From NCBI GenBank assembly GCA_009777635.1, contig WRLK01000032.1, positions 1-35,604 on the forward strand: a stretch of 35,604 nucleotides of DNA, read 5' to 3'. This stretch comes from Oscillospiraceae bacterium (GTDB lineage: Bacteria > Bacillota > Clostridia > Oscillospirales > Ruminococcaceae). Made by a program: the position numbers and the translations under genes. Below the pieces are notes generated by a model. That model was not told the DNA's origin and did no database searches. It worked only from the letters and a program-made list of their open reading frames with translations. This document shows positions 15,861-24,547 of this stretch, piece after piece; the first letter of the stretch is position 1, and every line of letters begins with the position of its first letter.

Positions 15861-17663
15861 ATGAAAAATATGAAGGTAGCAAAGAAACTGCTTGTCGGGT
15901 TTTTAATCGTAGCTCTATTGTGCGCGGTTGTAGGCGTGGTCGGCATAATCGGAATGCTGCAAATCAACAATAGCATCAACAATATGTACTATGCGCAGAC
16001 GGCGCCGATGCAGGACATGGCAAAAGCGCTTGAGTACCAGCAGCGTATCCGGGTGGGTGTGCGAAACGCCGTTTTAAATACCGGCGACGCGGTGGCGCTT
16101 GTGGAGGATGAAACGACCCTGATTGATCGTGAGGCACAGTTTGAGCAGTTTATGGCGAATTACTATGAAACCATTACGGACCCGAAGGCGAAACAACTGA
16201 TAGACGACGCAATGGTTCGGTATGAAAAGGAATTCAAGCCGGTTATCAGCGAGGTGCTGGCGGGCGCCAAGGAAGGAAGAAGCACCTCGGAGCTTATGAG
16301 TACTCTCGGCAAGGCAACCGATGCGTCGAATATGGTCGTCGACAATTTAACCGAAGCCATGGACATGAAGGTGGCTGCCGCCCAAAATGCGTATCAAGCC
16401 AGCGCGGTTCTGTTCAGGACACTGTTGATTCTCATTATTATCGTTATCATTATCGCAGTCGCCGTATCAATGATTTTGGCAATATACATTTCCGGGCTTA
16501 TCAGCAAGCCGCTTAAAGCCCTTTCCTCTTTCATGGGCAAAGCAGGTTCAACCGGCGACATAACCCTTAGGCCGGAAGACAAGTCGGTCATCGACTTATA
16601 CGCAAAGTCGAAGGATGAGATTGGCCAGGCGATAAGCGGCAGCTCGACATTCGTCGAGCATGTCACGAATATCGCCGAGGATCTGCAAAGAGTCGCGAAC
16701 GGCGATTTGACCGCCAATATCAAGCCGCTTTCAAGTGACGACGTGATGGGCAATTCCCTTTCGAATCTGTTAAACAACCTTAACAATATGTTCAAGGATA
16801 TCAACAGCGCCTCCGATCAGGTTTCCACAGGCTCCGTGCAGATTGCCGACGGCGCGCAGCTTCTCGCCCAGGGTGCGACGGAGCAGTCCGCTACCGTTGA
16901 GCAGCTTTCCGCCTCGATTGTTCAGATTTCCGAGCAGACAAAGAACAACGCCGGCGTTGCAAACGAAGCAAAAGATCTTGGCGAGAACATAAAAGTAAGC
17001 GCCGAACAGGGCAACAGGCAAATGGAGCAAATGATGGTAGCCGTTCAGGAAATCAACGAGTCGAGCAAATCAATCGGAAAAGTTATCAAGATTATCGACG
17101 ATATTGCTTTCCAGACCAATATCCTTGCGCTTAACGCGGCCGTTGAAGCTGCGCGCGCAGGCCAGCACGGCAAAGGCTTCGCCGTTGTAGCCGACGAAGT
17201 TCGCAGCCTTGCCGCAAAGAGCGCGGAGGCCGCCAAAAATACAAACGAACTCATCGAAAGCTCAATCAAGAAAGCCGAGCAGGGCGCCGCGATTTCCGCT
17301 GAAACCGCGTCATCCCTCGAGCAAATCGTACAGGGTATTATAAAAACAAGCGAGCTTGTTTCCGACATCTCAAAATCCTCCGATGAGCAGTCAATCGCCA
17401 TCAACCAAATCAGCGACGCGATCGGGCAGGTTTCGCAGGTTGTCCAGCAGAACAGCGCAACCGCGGAAGAAAGCGCCGCCGCCTCCGAAGAGATGAGCGG
17501 TCAGGCCACGCTTCTGCAGCAGCTTATCGCGCAGTTTAAGACGAAGGATTCCGCCATGAGCGCAAGCGCAAGCTTCGGCCCCGGCGCACCGTCAGCGGAG
17601 TCAAGCTACTCGCCGCCTGCGCCCTCCGCCGGAACAGGCTTCTCAATCGGCGATAAATACTAA
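15861..17663 (+). CDS. Methyl-accepting chemotaxis protein
   Basis: A 600-residue transmembrane receptor. TM1 is at residues ~11-31 ([20 protein letters not shown]). A periplasmic/extracellular helical sensor (~32-180) resembles the four-helix-bundle MCP ligand domain. TM2 is at ~185-210 (an Ile/Val-rich run), followed by HAMP ([20 protein letters not shown]) and a long coiled-coil signalling domain. The CheA/CheW-contacting hairpin tip is recognisable: [22 protein letters not shown] followed by [15 protein letters not shown]. Gln/Glu pairs suited to methylation flank it ([28 protein letters not shown]). The C-terminus is a Ser/Pro/Ala-rich linker ending GDKY, without a CheR-tethering pentapeptide. 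No che or flagellar genes are nearby. The ligand is unknown. It is transcribed from its own promoter and closed by a strong terminator. Confidence 0.95.
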   Translation: MKNMKVAKKLLVGFLIVALLCAVVGVVGIIGMLQINNSINNMYYAQTAPMQDMAKALEYQQRIRVGVRNAVLNTGDAVALVEDETTLIDREAQFEQFMANYYETITDPKAKQLIDDAMVRYEKEFKPVISEVLAGAKEGRSTSELMSTLGKATDASNMVVDNLTEAMDMKVAAAQNAYQASAVLFRTLLILIIIVIIIAVAVSMILAIYISGLISKPLKALSSFMGKAGSTGDITLRPEDKSVIDLYAKSKDEIGQAISGSSTFVEHVTNIAEDLQRVANGDLTANIKPLSSDDVMGNSLSNLLNNLNNMFKDINSASDQVSTGSVQIADGAQLLAQGATEQSATVEQLSASIVQISEQTKNNAGVANEAKDLGENIKVSAEQGNRQMEQMMVAVQEINESSKSIGKVIKIIDDIAFQTNILALNAAVEAARAGQHGKGFAVVADEVRSLAAKSAEAAKNTNELIESSIKKAEQGAAISAETASSLEQIVQGIIKTSELVSDISKSSDEQSIAINQISDAIGQVSQVVQQNSATAEESAAASEEMSGQATLLQQLIAQFKTKDSAMSASASFGPGAPSAESSYSPPAPSAGTGFSIGDKY

Positions 17664-17678
17664 ACCGGTTGCCAGAAT

Positions 17679-17710
17679 AAACCCCCGGAGCTATGTGTTC
17701 CGGGGGTTTT
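17679..17710 (+). terminator. Terminator of the chemotaxis receptor gene
   Basis: An 11-bp perfect stem (AAACCCCCGGA 17679-17689 with 17699-17709) and a T-tract at its 3' end. It ends 18 bp before the glycosylase start codon, so the downstream gene either depends on readthrough or has a promoter I do not see. Confidence 0.85.
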
Positions 17711-17728
17711 ATGATAGGAGATAAAACC

Positions 17729-18244
17729 GTGAGAATAAAGCGTGATTTTTATATACAGCCGGCGGACGTTCTAGCCCCGCTATTGCTCGGCAAGATTCTG
17801 TGCAGATGTATAAACGGCGAGGTTTTGCGCCGCCGCATAACGGAAACGGAAGCTTACGTCGGCGCATATGATACGGCCTGCCACGCGTTTCGCGGCAAAA
17901 CCCCGCGCAACAGCGTGATGTATGAGCACGGCGGCGTCGCATATGTATACCTCTGCTACGGCATACACCATTTGTTAAACGTGGTGTCGGCGCAAAAAGA
18001 TGTTCCCGAGGCGGTGCTGATCCGCGGGGTCGAAGGATACCCGGGGCCCGGGAAGCTTACAAGGGCGCTTAGTATTGACAGGAGCTTAAACGGCGCCGAT
18101 TTTGTGACATCCGGCGAGCTTTGGATTGAGGACGACGGCGGAGAGCCGCCTCTATACGCCAAAACGCCGCGCATCGGGATAGACTACGCAAGCGACGAAG
18201 ACAGGACGCGGCTATGGCGGTTTGTTATAAATAATTCCCGATAA
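17729..18244 (+). CDS. 3-methyladenine DNA glycosylase (AAG/MPG family)
   Basis: A 171-residue base-excision repair enzyme that removes alkylated purines such as 3-methyladenine and hypoxanthine. The MPG-fold signatures are present: LLLGKILCR, ITETEAYVGAYDTACHAFRG with the catalytic-type Glu, GVAYVYLCYGIHHLLNVV, AVLIRGVEG, GPGKLTRALSID and RIGIDYA. It is slightly shorter than the typical 190-200 residues but has all core motifs and an ordinary end. An upstream ATG at 17693 lies inside the receptor terminator. GTG 17729 has GGAG exactly 8 nt upstream, so I use that start. It is short-spaced behind the receptor gene but functionally unrelated. Confidence 0.92.
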   Translation: MRIKRDFYIQPADVLAPLLLGKILCRCINGEVLRRRITETEAYVGAYDTACHAFRGKTPRNSVMYEHGGVAYVYLCYGIHHLLNVVSAQKDVPEAVLIRGVEGYPGPGKLTRALSIDRSLNGADFVTSGELWIEDDGGEPPLYAKTPRIGIDYASDEDRTRLWRFVINNSR

Positions 18245-18258
18245 AATCCAAAAGGCTA

Positions 18259-18287
18259 TTGTAATTCGCCCAATAAACATATAGAAT
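18259..18287 (+). promoter_or_regulatory. Putative promoter of the araK-araD operon
   Basis: TTGTAA (18259-18264), a 17-bp spacer and TAGAAT (18282-18287), placed about 34 nt before the kinase start. No AraR-like operator palindrome is obvious around it. Confidence 0.6.
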
Positions 18288-18320
18288 GGGATTAGTAATA
18301 TTTAACAGGAGGTCATGGCT

Positions 18321-19919
18321 GTGAAAGACGTAAAAAGCGCAATTCTAAACGGCAAAACCTTTTTAGGGATAGAGCTTGGCTCGACCCGCATCAAGGCGGT
18401 TCTGGTTGACGATGCGTATAATCCTGTGGCGACGGGCGGATACGATTGGGAAAACCGATTCGAAAACAAGGTCTGGACATACCGCCTCGACGATGTGTGG
18501 ACAGGTCTGAGAGCAAGCTTTGCGGCTGTCTCAAAAAACGTTATGGAAAAATACGGCGTGCCTCTAACGACCACGGGCGGCATCGGGATCTCGGCGATGA
18601 TGCACGGATACCTTGTGTTTGATAAGGACGGGAACCAGCTGGCGCAGTTTCGGACATGGCGCAACACCATGACGGAGGAAGCCGCTGTCAAGCTGACAAA
18701 AGCTTTCAATTTCAACATCCCCCAAAGATGGAGCGCGGCCCACATTTACCATGCTGTTTTAAACGGCGAAAGCCATGTGAAGGATATCGCCCGCCTAACG
18801 ACCCTTGCGTGTTACATACATGAAAAGCTCACGGGGCAAAACGTAATCGGCATGTGCGAAGCATCCGGCATGTTCCCGATTGACAGCACAACGAAAACAT
18901 TTAACGCCGCTATGCTCGAAAAATTTGACGAGCTTGTGGCGGAGTATAACGTCGGCTGGAAGCTTTCGGATATCCTGCCTAAGGTTTTAGATGCGGGCAC
19001 TGACGCCGGTACCTTGACCGAGGAGGGCGCAAAGCTGCTTGACCCGAGCGGACAATTTAAAGCGGGAGCGCCGATGTGCCCGCCGGAGGGCGACGCGGGA
19101 ACCGGCATGGTTGCTACAAACAGCGTGGCTCCGCGCACCGGCAACGTTTCGGCGGGAACCTCCATATTCGCGATGATTGTGCTCGAAAAAGGGCTTTCAA
19201 GGCTTCATGAGGAAATTGACATGATCACCACGCCGTCGGGAAGCCCCGTCGCAATGGTGCACTGCAACAACTGCACCCCTGATTTTGACGAATGGGCAAG
19301 GCTTTTAGGCGAGGCAATCAAGCTTTCGGGCGGTAACATCTCAAAGCCCGGGCTGTACGATTTGATGTACGAACAGGCGCTCAAAGGCGACGCGGATTGC
19401 GGCGGGCTTCTTTCATACAACTATTTGTCGGGTGAGCATCTTACAGGCTTCGAGCAGGGGCGACCGCTTTTCGCAAGGACGCCCGACAGCCGCTTCACCC
19501 TTGCTAACATGATGCGGACGCTCCTGTTCTCAACGATGGCTACGCTGAAGCTCGGCATGGATATTTTAACCCTCGGGGAAAAGGTCAGGCTGGACGCCCT
19601 GCTCGGACACGGCGGGTTGTTTAAGACAGAACTCGCCGGCCAAAAGCTGATGGCCGGCGCGATAAACGTACCGGTCGCGGTGATGGAATCAGCAGGCGAG
19701 GGAGGCGCGTGGGGCATTGCGCTGTTAGCGGCTTACATGGTAAATAAATCAGGCGGCGAAAACCTTGAGGATTTCCTTATGAACAAGGTATTTGCAAATA
19801 ACAAGAGCATAAGCGTTAATCCCGACCCCGAAGACGTCGAGAGCTTTAAGTTGTTTATGCGCCGCTACAAGGACGGCCTTGCGATTGAACGCGCGGCGGT
19901 TGAAAATCTTAAAAGCTAG
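18321..19919 (+). CDS. araK: FGGY-family carbohydrate kinase, probable L-ribulokinase (AraK type)
   Basis: A 532-residue ATP-dependent sugar kinase of the FGGY family. The phosphate-1 motif [15 protein letters not shown], the catalytic region [18 protein letters not shown] with FRTWRNT, and the second domain [16 protein letters not shown] and [20 protein letters not shown]...[10 protein letters not shown] are in order. It is directly followed by araD, so the substrate is most likely L-ribulose. The sequence resembles the clostridial AraK ribulokinase described in C. acetobutylicum more than canonical AraB; a xylulokinase-type substrate is the alternative. ATG 18315 lies only 2 nt after AGGAGG, whereas GTG 18321 has ideal 8-nt spacing and is preferred. 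The araD start follows 10 bp after the stop. Confidence 0.85.
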   Translation: MKDVKSAILNGKTFLGIELGSTRIKAVLVDDAYNPVATGGYDWENRFENKVWTYRLDDVWTGLRASFAAVSKNVMEKYGVPLTTTGGIGISAMMHGYLVFDKDGNQLAQFRTWRNTMTEEAAVKLTKAFNFNIPQRWSAAHIYHAVLNGESHVKDIARLTTLACYIHEKLTGQNVIGMCEASGMFPIDSTTKTFNAAMLEKFDELVAEYNVGWKLSDILPKVLDAGTDAGTLTEEGAKLLDPSGQFKAGAPMCPPEGDAGTGMVATNSVAPRTGNVSAGTSIFAMIVLEKGLSRLHEEIDMITTPSGSPVAMVHCNNCTPDFDEWARLLGEAIKLSGGNISKPGLYDLMYEQALKGDADCGGLLSYNYLSGEHLTGFEQGRPLFARTPDSRFTLANMMRTLLFSTMATLKLGMDILTLGEKVRLDALLGHGGLFKTELAGQKLMAGAINVPVAVMESAGEGGAWGIALLAAYMVNKSGGENLEDFLMNKVFANNKSISVNPDPEDVESFKLFMRRYKDGLAIERAAVENLKS

Positions 19920-19929
19920 GAATGATACA

Positions 19930-20619
19930 ATGCTTAAAGAATTCAAGCAGCAGGTGTTCGAAGCGAACATAAAGCTGCCGAAATATGGCCTTATTACATT
20001 TACATGGGGCAATGTGTCGGCCATCGACCGGAATCGCGGACTGGTTGCGATAAAGCCCTCCGGCGTGGAGTACGACGCCATGACCGCGGACGACATCGTG
20101 CTTGTAGACCTTGACGGGAACCGGGTGGACGGGAAGTTAAACCCCTCCTCCGATACGCCGACACACCTTAAGCTGTATAAAGCGTTTCCAAACATTATGG
20201 GGATCGTCCACACGCACAGCCGCTGGGCTACCATCTTCGCGCAGGCCGGGATGGGAATCCCCGCGCTCGGAACTACACACGCCGATTATTTTTACGGCGA
20301 GGTTCCCTGCACACGCAAAATGACAGAAACCGAAATCAAGGGCGCGTATGAAAAAGAAACAGGAACGGTTATCATAGAGCGGTTCAAAGGCTTAAGCCCC
20401 GATGACATACCGGCAGCGCTTGTGCACAGCCACGGGCCTTTCGTGTGGGGCAAGGACGCCGAAAACGCCGTTTACAACGCCGTCGTGCTTGAGGAAATCG
20501 CGTTTATGGCATGGCACAATCTTGTGACGAACCCGAAGCTTCCATCTATGCAGCAGGAGCTTTTAGACAAGCATTATCTTAGAAAACACGGGGCAAACGC
20601 CTATTACGGTCAAAAATAA
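19930..20619 (+). CDS. araD: L-ribulose-5-phosphate 4-epimerase
   Basis: A 229-residue class II aldolase-fold enzyme that converts L-ribulose-5-phosphate to D-xylulose-5-phosphate, feeding the pentose phosphate pathway. The signature regions are [42 protein letters not shown], the metal-binding [17 protein letters not shown] (His94, His96) and [11 protein letters not shown] (His166, His168). [13 protein letters not shown] matches the AraD-specific loop. The length equals that of E. coli AraD. In-frame ATG 19930, 10 bp after the kinase stop, has AGGAAT upstream and matches family N-termini better than 19879. It is co-transcribed with the kinase. No arabinose isomerase (araA) is present in the window. 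Confidence 0.95.
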   Translation: MLKEFKQQVFEANIKLPKYGLITFTWGNVSAIDRNRGLVAIKPSGVEYDAMTADDIVLVDLDGNRVDGKLNPSSDTPTHLKLYKAFPNIMGIVHTHSRWATIFAQAGMGIPALGTTHADYFYGEVPCTRKMTETEIKGAYEKETGTVIIERFKGLSPDDIPAALVHSHGPFVWGKDAENAVYNAVVLEEIAFMAWHNLVTNPKLPSMQQELLDKHYLRKHGANAYYGQK

Positions 20620-20628
20620 GCTGATGAA

Positions 20629-20662
20629 AGCTGGGAGCCTGCGTTAACGCAGGCTCCCAGCT
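20629..20662. terminator. Bidirectional terminator between araD and galT
   Basis: A perfect 34-bp palindrome with arms of 17 bp (20629-20645 and 20646-20662), lying between the convergent araD and galT. The minus side runs into TTTCATCAGCTTATTTTTG and the plus side into GTTCTTGT. The central TTAA would form the hairpin loop. Confidence 0.88.
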
Positions 20663-20681
20663 GTTCTTGTGACGACACTCC

Positions 20682-21653
20682 CTAACGGGTTCGAAACCTC
20701 TCATACGCCGCCTTTAACTCCGCGGCTTTTAGCTCCGGGCTGTTGGGGTTGCACCACGCGCCCGCGCCTGTCTCGCTCGATGCGAAAAACTGCTGGGTAA
20801 CAGCGGTCCGCAAGGGCGGGAAAAACTCCACGTGAAACTGCCAGACGCTGTCTAAATCTCCGCTGTTTACAGGCGCGTTATGCATACACATCATGTACGG
20901 AAACTCTTTATCGAACAAGGCGTCGTACATGCCGCAGCAATCGCGCAAGGTTTCTCCGAGCACGTTTCGTTCATCGGCGCTCATACCGGCAAGGCTCGGG
21001 ATGTGACGGTTCGCCATGACGTATACGCCGTATGTAATCGGCGAGAAAAACGGTATGTAAACCGTAAAATATTTGTTTTCGAAGATAATCCGGCGACCGT
21101 CGTCCTTTTCCTGCTTTAGCAGGTCAAGGTACAGGTTGCCGCCTGTTTTATTATGATATTCCGAAGCGCCGGCAATTTCCTCGGCAATTTTTTTCGGTAT
21201 GAAGCTGTAGCCGTAAACCTGTCCGTGCGGATGCGGCATGGTGACGCCCACTACATCGCCGCGGTTTTCAAAAATATAGACGTATTTGATTTTCTCGTCC
21301 GCGGCAAGGTCGGTAAAGCACTCCTTCCACATTGACGCAAGCTTGTGCACATGCGTGTCGTCAAGCTCCTTCAGCGTTACCGTGTGCTTATCCGAGTAAA
21401 GCAGCACCTCGCATACGCCGTAAGCGGGCTTTGCCTCAAACAGCCCGCCCGCCACGCCGTCCGGCTCGGGCGGATTTTTCGACAGCGCGGGAAAATCATT
21501 TTGGTACCTGAAAACATCGAAGCCACCGTCAGGGACTTTTCCGCTCCCCGGGCAAAACGGGCACCAGTCTTTTGGCATTTGCGGTCTTGTTTGCCTGTGT
21601 GACGCGACCATGACCCAGTCTCTTGAAATGGGATTGTAACGCAGCTCCGCCAT
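20682..21653 (-). CDS. galT: Galactose-1-phosphate uridylyltransferase
   Basis: A 323-residue HIT-superfamily GalT of the Leloir pathway, exchanging UMP between UDP-glucose and galactose-1-phosphate. The uridylylated nucleophile is in the motif TMPHPHGQVYGY (His143 of HPH). Zinc-ligand candidates are in WCPFCPGSG near residue 31-35. MCMHNAPVNSGD and WQFHVEFFPPLR match the C-terminal half. GGAGGG precedes the ATG. Its start abuts the galK stop directly (21653/21654), so translation is probably coupled. No galE is present in the window; UDP-glucose 4-epimerase must come from elsewhere. Confidence 0.96.
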   Translation of the reverse strand: MAELRYNPISRDWVMVASHRQTRPQMPKDWCPFCPGSGKVPDGGFDVFRYQNDFPALSKNPPEPDGVAGGLFEAKPAYGVCEVLLYSDKHTVTLKELDDTHVHKLASMWKECFTDLAADEKIKYVYIFENRGDVVGVTMPHPHGQVYGYSFIPKKIAEEIAGASEYHNKTGGNLYLDLLKQEKDDGRRIIFENKYFTVYIPFFSPITYGVYVMANRHIPSLAGMSADERNVLGETLRDCCGMYDALFDKEFPYMMCMHNAPVNSGDLDSVWQFHVEFFPPLRTAVTQQFFASSETGAGAWCNPNSPELKAAELKAAYERFRTR

Positions 21654-22958
21654 TTATTGTCCCTCCTGTGCTAAGCTTTTATCGACCTCTACCCCGCCGA
21701 GTGGCCGTATCGAAAGCTCGTAACACGAGCCTGTGCCGAAAACCTTTTCCATGAGCGCGCGGTAATGCTCCAGCATCTCGTTTGGCACAAACGCCTGTAT
21801 CGTACCCGCGAACCCGCCGCCGTGGACACGCCACGCGCCTTTCTGCGACAACAGCATTTCGCTCAGCGCAAGGGCGACAGATAACCCCTGCTCGTTAGGC
21901 TCTTTCACCGCGAACACGTTTTGCAGAATCTCAAAGGACGAGCGCCCCGATTCAACCACAAGACGCTTGAACTTTTCAAAATCGCCGTCCCCGAGCGCTT
22001 TTACTTCGCTTAGCACGCGCTCGTTGTCGCCAAAGAAATGCATCGCCCGAAGCACCGGCCTGTCCCCCAGCGCCTTTCTGAGTTCAGGCAGCTTATCGTA
22101 GAACGCAACCTCGTCCACCTCGCGCAGCTTGTCCTTGCCGAAGAAGCCCGCGACGCTTTTCATCTCGGCCGGAATCGCGCTGTATTCAGGCGTAAGATCG
22201 GAGTGGCTTCCCTTTGTATCGACGATACATAAAGTATGGCCGCTCTTTGCAAAATCGAACCTGACAGCCTTGACCTCGGGATTTTCAGGGTCTTTAAAAT
22301 CGATTGTGACAAACCCGCCGACGCTTGACGCCATCTGGTCCATAAGCCCGCAGGGCTTGCCGAAATAGACGTTTTCCGCGTATTGCCCAATCTTTGCGAT
22401 CGTGGCGGCGTCTGCTTTGCCGCCGTTAAATATGCGGCTTAAGACCGTTCCGACGGCAACCTCAAACGCCGCCGAGGACGAAAGCCCCGAGCCCTTGAGC
22501 ACATTCGAGGTTGTATATGCGTCAAACCCGCCGATGGTATATCCCAGCTGCTTAAACCTTGATAATATCCCGCGTATCAGCGAAATCGCCTTGTCGGTCT
22601 CCGCGTCTTTTTTTTCAAGGTCATGAAGCGCTACGATATCCTGAGGATACCCCTCCGATTTGATTCTGACAGTATTGTCGCCGTTTTTCGAAACCACGCA
22701 GATGACGTCAAGATTAACGGACGCCGCCAGCACGCGCCCATTCTGATGGTCGGTATGGTTGCCGCCGATTTCCGTGCGCCCTGGAGCCGAGATAAACGTG
22801 ATCTCCCGGTCCGCGCCGTATAATGTGGCAAAAGAGTTGACCGCGTCAATATACCGTTTTTTTTGCGTATTAAGTTGTCCTTCCGGGTACAGCACCGACA
22901 TCGCTTTTAAAAACCCGTCGCCGTGAAGCATTTCCAAAACCGTTTTCACAGGTTGCAT
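21654..22958 (-). CDS. galK: Galactokinase
   Basis: A 434-residue GHMP-family kinase that phosphorylates galactose at C1. It has the galactokinase signature PGRTEIGGNHTDHQNGRVLA, the glycine-rich ATP loop LKGSGLSSSAAFEVAVG and the C-terminal WRVHGGGFAGTIQAFVP. It is a little longer than the typical ~390 residues because of an N-terminal extension (MQPVKTVLEMLHGDGFLKAM). An in-frame upstream start at 23003 would overlap the promoter. ATG 22958 has GGAGG exactly 8 nt upstream and is chosen. It is transcribed from a divergent promoter shared with mscS, with galT immediately behind. Confidence 0.95.
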   Translation of the reverse strand: MQPVKTVLEMLHGDGFLKAMSVLYPEGQLNTQKKRYIDAVNSFATLYGADREITFISAPGRTEIGGNHTDHQNGRVLAASVNLDVICVVSKNGDNTVRIKSEGYPQDIVALHDLEKKDAETDKAISLIRGILSRFKQLGYTIGGFDAYTTSNVLKGSGLSSSAAFEVAVGTVLSRIFNGGKADAATIAKIGQYAENVYFGKPCGLMDQMASSVGGFVTIDFKDPENPEVKAVRFDFAKSGHTLCIVDTKGSHSDLTPEYSAIPAEMKSVAGFFGKDKLREVDEVAFYDKLPELRKALGDRPVLRAMHFFGDNERVLSEVKALGDGDFEKFKRLVVESGRSSFEILQNVFAVKEPNEQGLSVALALSEMLLSQKGAWRVHGGGFAGTIQAFVPNEMLEHYRALMEKVFGTGSCYELSIRPLGGVEVDKSLAQEGQ

Positions 22959-22993
22959 TTGCGTTTCCTCCACCTTTTCATGTTCATATGCCA

Positions 22994-23042
22994 AGTATAC
23001 CATAAAACGGAATTGTCCGGCAATCCTCTTTTATGGTATACT
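22994..23042. promoter_or_regulatory. Mirror-symmetric divergent promoter (galK / mscS)
   Basis: A perfect 14-bp inverted repeat, AGTATACCATAAAA (22994-23007) and TTTTATGGTATACT (23029-23042), separated by 21 bp. Each arm contains a TATACT -10 box reading outward. The -35 boxes are back to back: TTGTCC at 23013-23018 for mscS and TTGCCG at 23018-23023 (minus) for galK. Both spacers are 18 bp. The two promoters share one central base pair, so simultaneous occupancy looks difficult. Confidence 0.7.
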
Positions 23043-23063
23043 GTATTTAAAGGCGGTGATAAA

Positions 23064-23888
23064 ATGCTTTTGGCGGATATGAACGCCGTATTGGATTCAA
23101 TTAAAAACACCACGCCGAAATCCCTCTTAGAATACGCAAAAACCTCGCTTATCGCGTTTCTTCCAAGATTAGCCGGGGCTTTACTGCTGCTGATTGTTGC
23201 CTATTTTTCAATAAAAGGCTTGGTTATACTGATAAAACGATTTTTAAAGGCCTCCCATGTTGACGCGACGTTACATAGCTTTATCTTAGGGATTTTTAAA
23301 ACCCTTTCGTGGATTGTCGTTATCATCATGGCGCTTTTGATTTTGCGCGTTCCGGTATCCCCGCTGGTGGCGGTTCTCGGATCGGTCGGCCTTGCGTTTT
23401 CATTCGCGATAAGGGATAATCTCGCGAACATAACAGGCGGCGTCTCAATATTGTTTAGCCGCCCGTTTTTAAAAGGCGATTTGATAGAGGTAAACGGAGT
23501 TGCCGGCGAAGTTAAATCCATCGAGCTTTTTTATACGCGCATCATAACGGATGATAATAAAGCTGTATATCTGCCGAACGGCGATATCGCGAAATCCGTC
23601 GTGACGAATCATTCCGCCGAGCCGCTACAGCGCGCGGATTTAACCTTTTTAATCCCGGCAGACATCGATTTTGAAAAAGCCAAAACAATAATCGGCGCCA
23701 TCGTCGCTGAAAGCGCGCATACCTTAAAAAGCCCTGCTCCATTAATATCCGTAAACGAAAAGACCAAGGACGGCCGCGTCATTTCCTGCAGGGTATGGGT
23801 AAAAGCCAGGTATTACGACGATGCTTTTGAACGGCTGCAAAACGAGATTACAGAAACAATCACGAAATCAACATCTGTCCATGTTTAA
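23064..23888 (+). CDS. mscS: Small-conductance mechanosensitive channel (MscS family)
   Basis: A 274-residue channel that opens under membrane tension to release osmolytes during hypo-osmotic shock. Three N-terminal membrane segments are visible (IAFLPRLAGALLLLIVAYF, LSWIVVIIMALLIL and the pore-lining helix LVAVLGSVGLAFSFAIRDNLANITGGV). The MscS beta domain follows with PFLKGDLIEVNGVAGEVKSIEL and VYLPNGDI, then a C-terminal alpha/beta domain. Full length for the family. The frame is open from 22923, but ATG 23064 with AAAGGCGGTGAT fits both the ribosome site and the promoter. It is divergent from galK and terminated before the spore coat genes. Confidence 0.94.
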   Translation: MLLADMNAVLDSIKNTTPKSLLEYAKTSLIAFLPRLAGALLLLIVAYFSIKGLVILIKRFLKASHVDATLHSFILGIFKTLSWIVVIIMALLILRVPVSPLVAVLGSVGLAFSFAIRDNLANITGGVSILFSRPFLKGDLIEVNGVAGEVKSIELFYTRIITDDNKAVYLPNGDIAKSVVTNHSAEPLQRADLTFLIPADIDFEKAKTIIGAIVAESAHTLKSPAPLISVNEKTKDGRVISCRVWVKARYYDDAFERLQNEITETITKSTSVHV

Positions 23889-23892
23889 ACAA

Positions 23893-23937
23893 AAGCGCCT
23901 GCCGTACGGGTCAAGACCGCGATTACGACAGACGCTT
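23893..23937 (-). terminator. Terminator of the CotF-like operon
   Basis: A 13-bp stem (23893-23905 with 23925-23937). It is fully paired only on the minus strand, where the two imperfect positions become G-U pairs; on the plus strand they are C-A mismatches. The minus-strand RNA then continues TTTTGTTT. It thus best serves the coat gene pair rather than mscS. Confidence 0.7.
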
Positions 23938-23949
23938 CTTTATGCTATT

Positions 23950-24213
23950 TTACTGCATGCCGCTGTACTTTTGCCTTGCCTGATTGATTTTATTCTGGTC
24001 GGCGGCTTCAACCGGATACCAGCCGCGGCTGTGCATTTCGGTGAAAACTTCGCTTTGAATCTGGTGCTCTTCATTTAAGATATTGACAAAGTCACATCTT
24101 AAAGCAGGCGTCATGCATTCATTTGCTGAGGTGTTATACCCGTCCGTTACATATTTTTGGCTTGCCAGAACGTCTGTAAGCATTTCTTTATCGCCAAAGT
24201 TTTGAGCGTTCAT
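23950..24213 (-). CDS. Spore coat protein, CotF family
   Basis: An 87-residue coat F-domain protein. The arrangement LTDVLASQKYVTDGYNTSANECMTPALRCDFVNILNEEHQIQ is characteristic: a ferritin-like helical pair with the conserved 'D.L..qK..t..Y...a.E......R..f..il.eeh.iq' pattern. The C-terminal GWYPVEAADQNKINQARQKY matches the usual 'rGwY....a....i' ending. Members are assembled into spore coats. Two adjacent ATGs exist; 24213 has 7-nt spacing from GGAGG, whereas 24216 has only 4. It lies 13 bp after the 61-residue partner and is probably co-transcribed with it. Confidence 0.88.
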   Translation of the reverse strand: MNAQNFGDKEMLTDVLASQKYVTDGYNTSANECMTPALRCDFVNILNEEHQIQSEVFTEMHSRGWYPVEAADQNKINQARQKYSGMQ

Positions 24214-24226
24214 CATGTTACCTCCC

Positions 24227-24412
24227 TTAGTTTAAGTGACTCAAAAGAGTGTCGTAATGCTGCTGGTGGCGGGATGCGATCTGTTCGAACTTCGTCTTGA
24301 TGCATTGGTCTTTAGACGATCCTGCGAACATATTATATTTCTTTATAAGATTTTGCTCAACGCCAAGATGGTCTTGAATGGCGCTGAGTTCTTTCGCTGA
24401 TAAATTTGCCAT
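24227..24412 (-). CDS. Small coat-associated protein preceding CotF-like gene
   Basis: A 61-residue all-helical protein (LSAKELSAIQDHLGVEQNLIKKYNMFAGSS...CIKTKFEQIASRHQQHYDTLLSHL). The KE...I.D.L..E....KKY......D...K..F..i...Hq.H...L pattern resembles the short coat-associated or ferritin-like proteins that commonly precede CotF-domain genes in Clostridia. AAAGGAG lies 7 nt before the ATG. It is the first gene of a two-gene unit with the CotF-like protein. A short dyad, GAGTC-ATCC-GACTC (24444-24457), sits upstream, but I could not identify a convincing sigma-E/K promoter. A metal-binding role is not evident. Confidence 0.82.
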   Translation of the reverse strand: MANLSAKELSAIQDHLGVEQNLIKKYNMFAGSSKDQCIKTKFEQIASRHQQHYDTLLSHLN

Positions 24413-24501
24413 AATTTTTCTCCTTTAAACATTTTTAGGATAAGAGTCATCCGACTCAAATTTAGTATTGTCTTTTAATGATTTATTACGCTTGGAAAAT
24501 A

Positions 24502-24541
24502 AAAAACCGCGGCCTGTATTTTTTTACAGGCCGCGGTTTTT
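24502..24541 (-). terminator. Terminator of thyA
   Basis: A perfect 17-bp stem (24502-24518 with 24525-24541) closed by a T/A loop, starting 6 bp after the thyA stop on the minus strand and followed there by TTTTTTATTTTCC. It is nearly symmetric, so it may also act on plus-strand readthrough. Confidence 0.92.
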
Positions 24542-24547
24542 GCGCGG

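Noticed and set aside
23821-24078. Plus-strand 85-residue frame overlapping the end of mscS and the CotF-like gene
   Set aside because: It runs through a terminator hairpin and antisense to the coat gene; no ribosome site.
24413-24480. Sigma-E or sigma-K promoter upstream of the small coat protein pair
   Set aside because: Partial matches only (for example ACAATACTAAAT); spacing and -35 do not fit, so it was not annotated.
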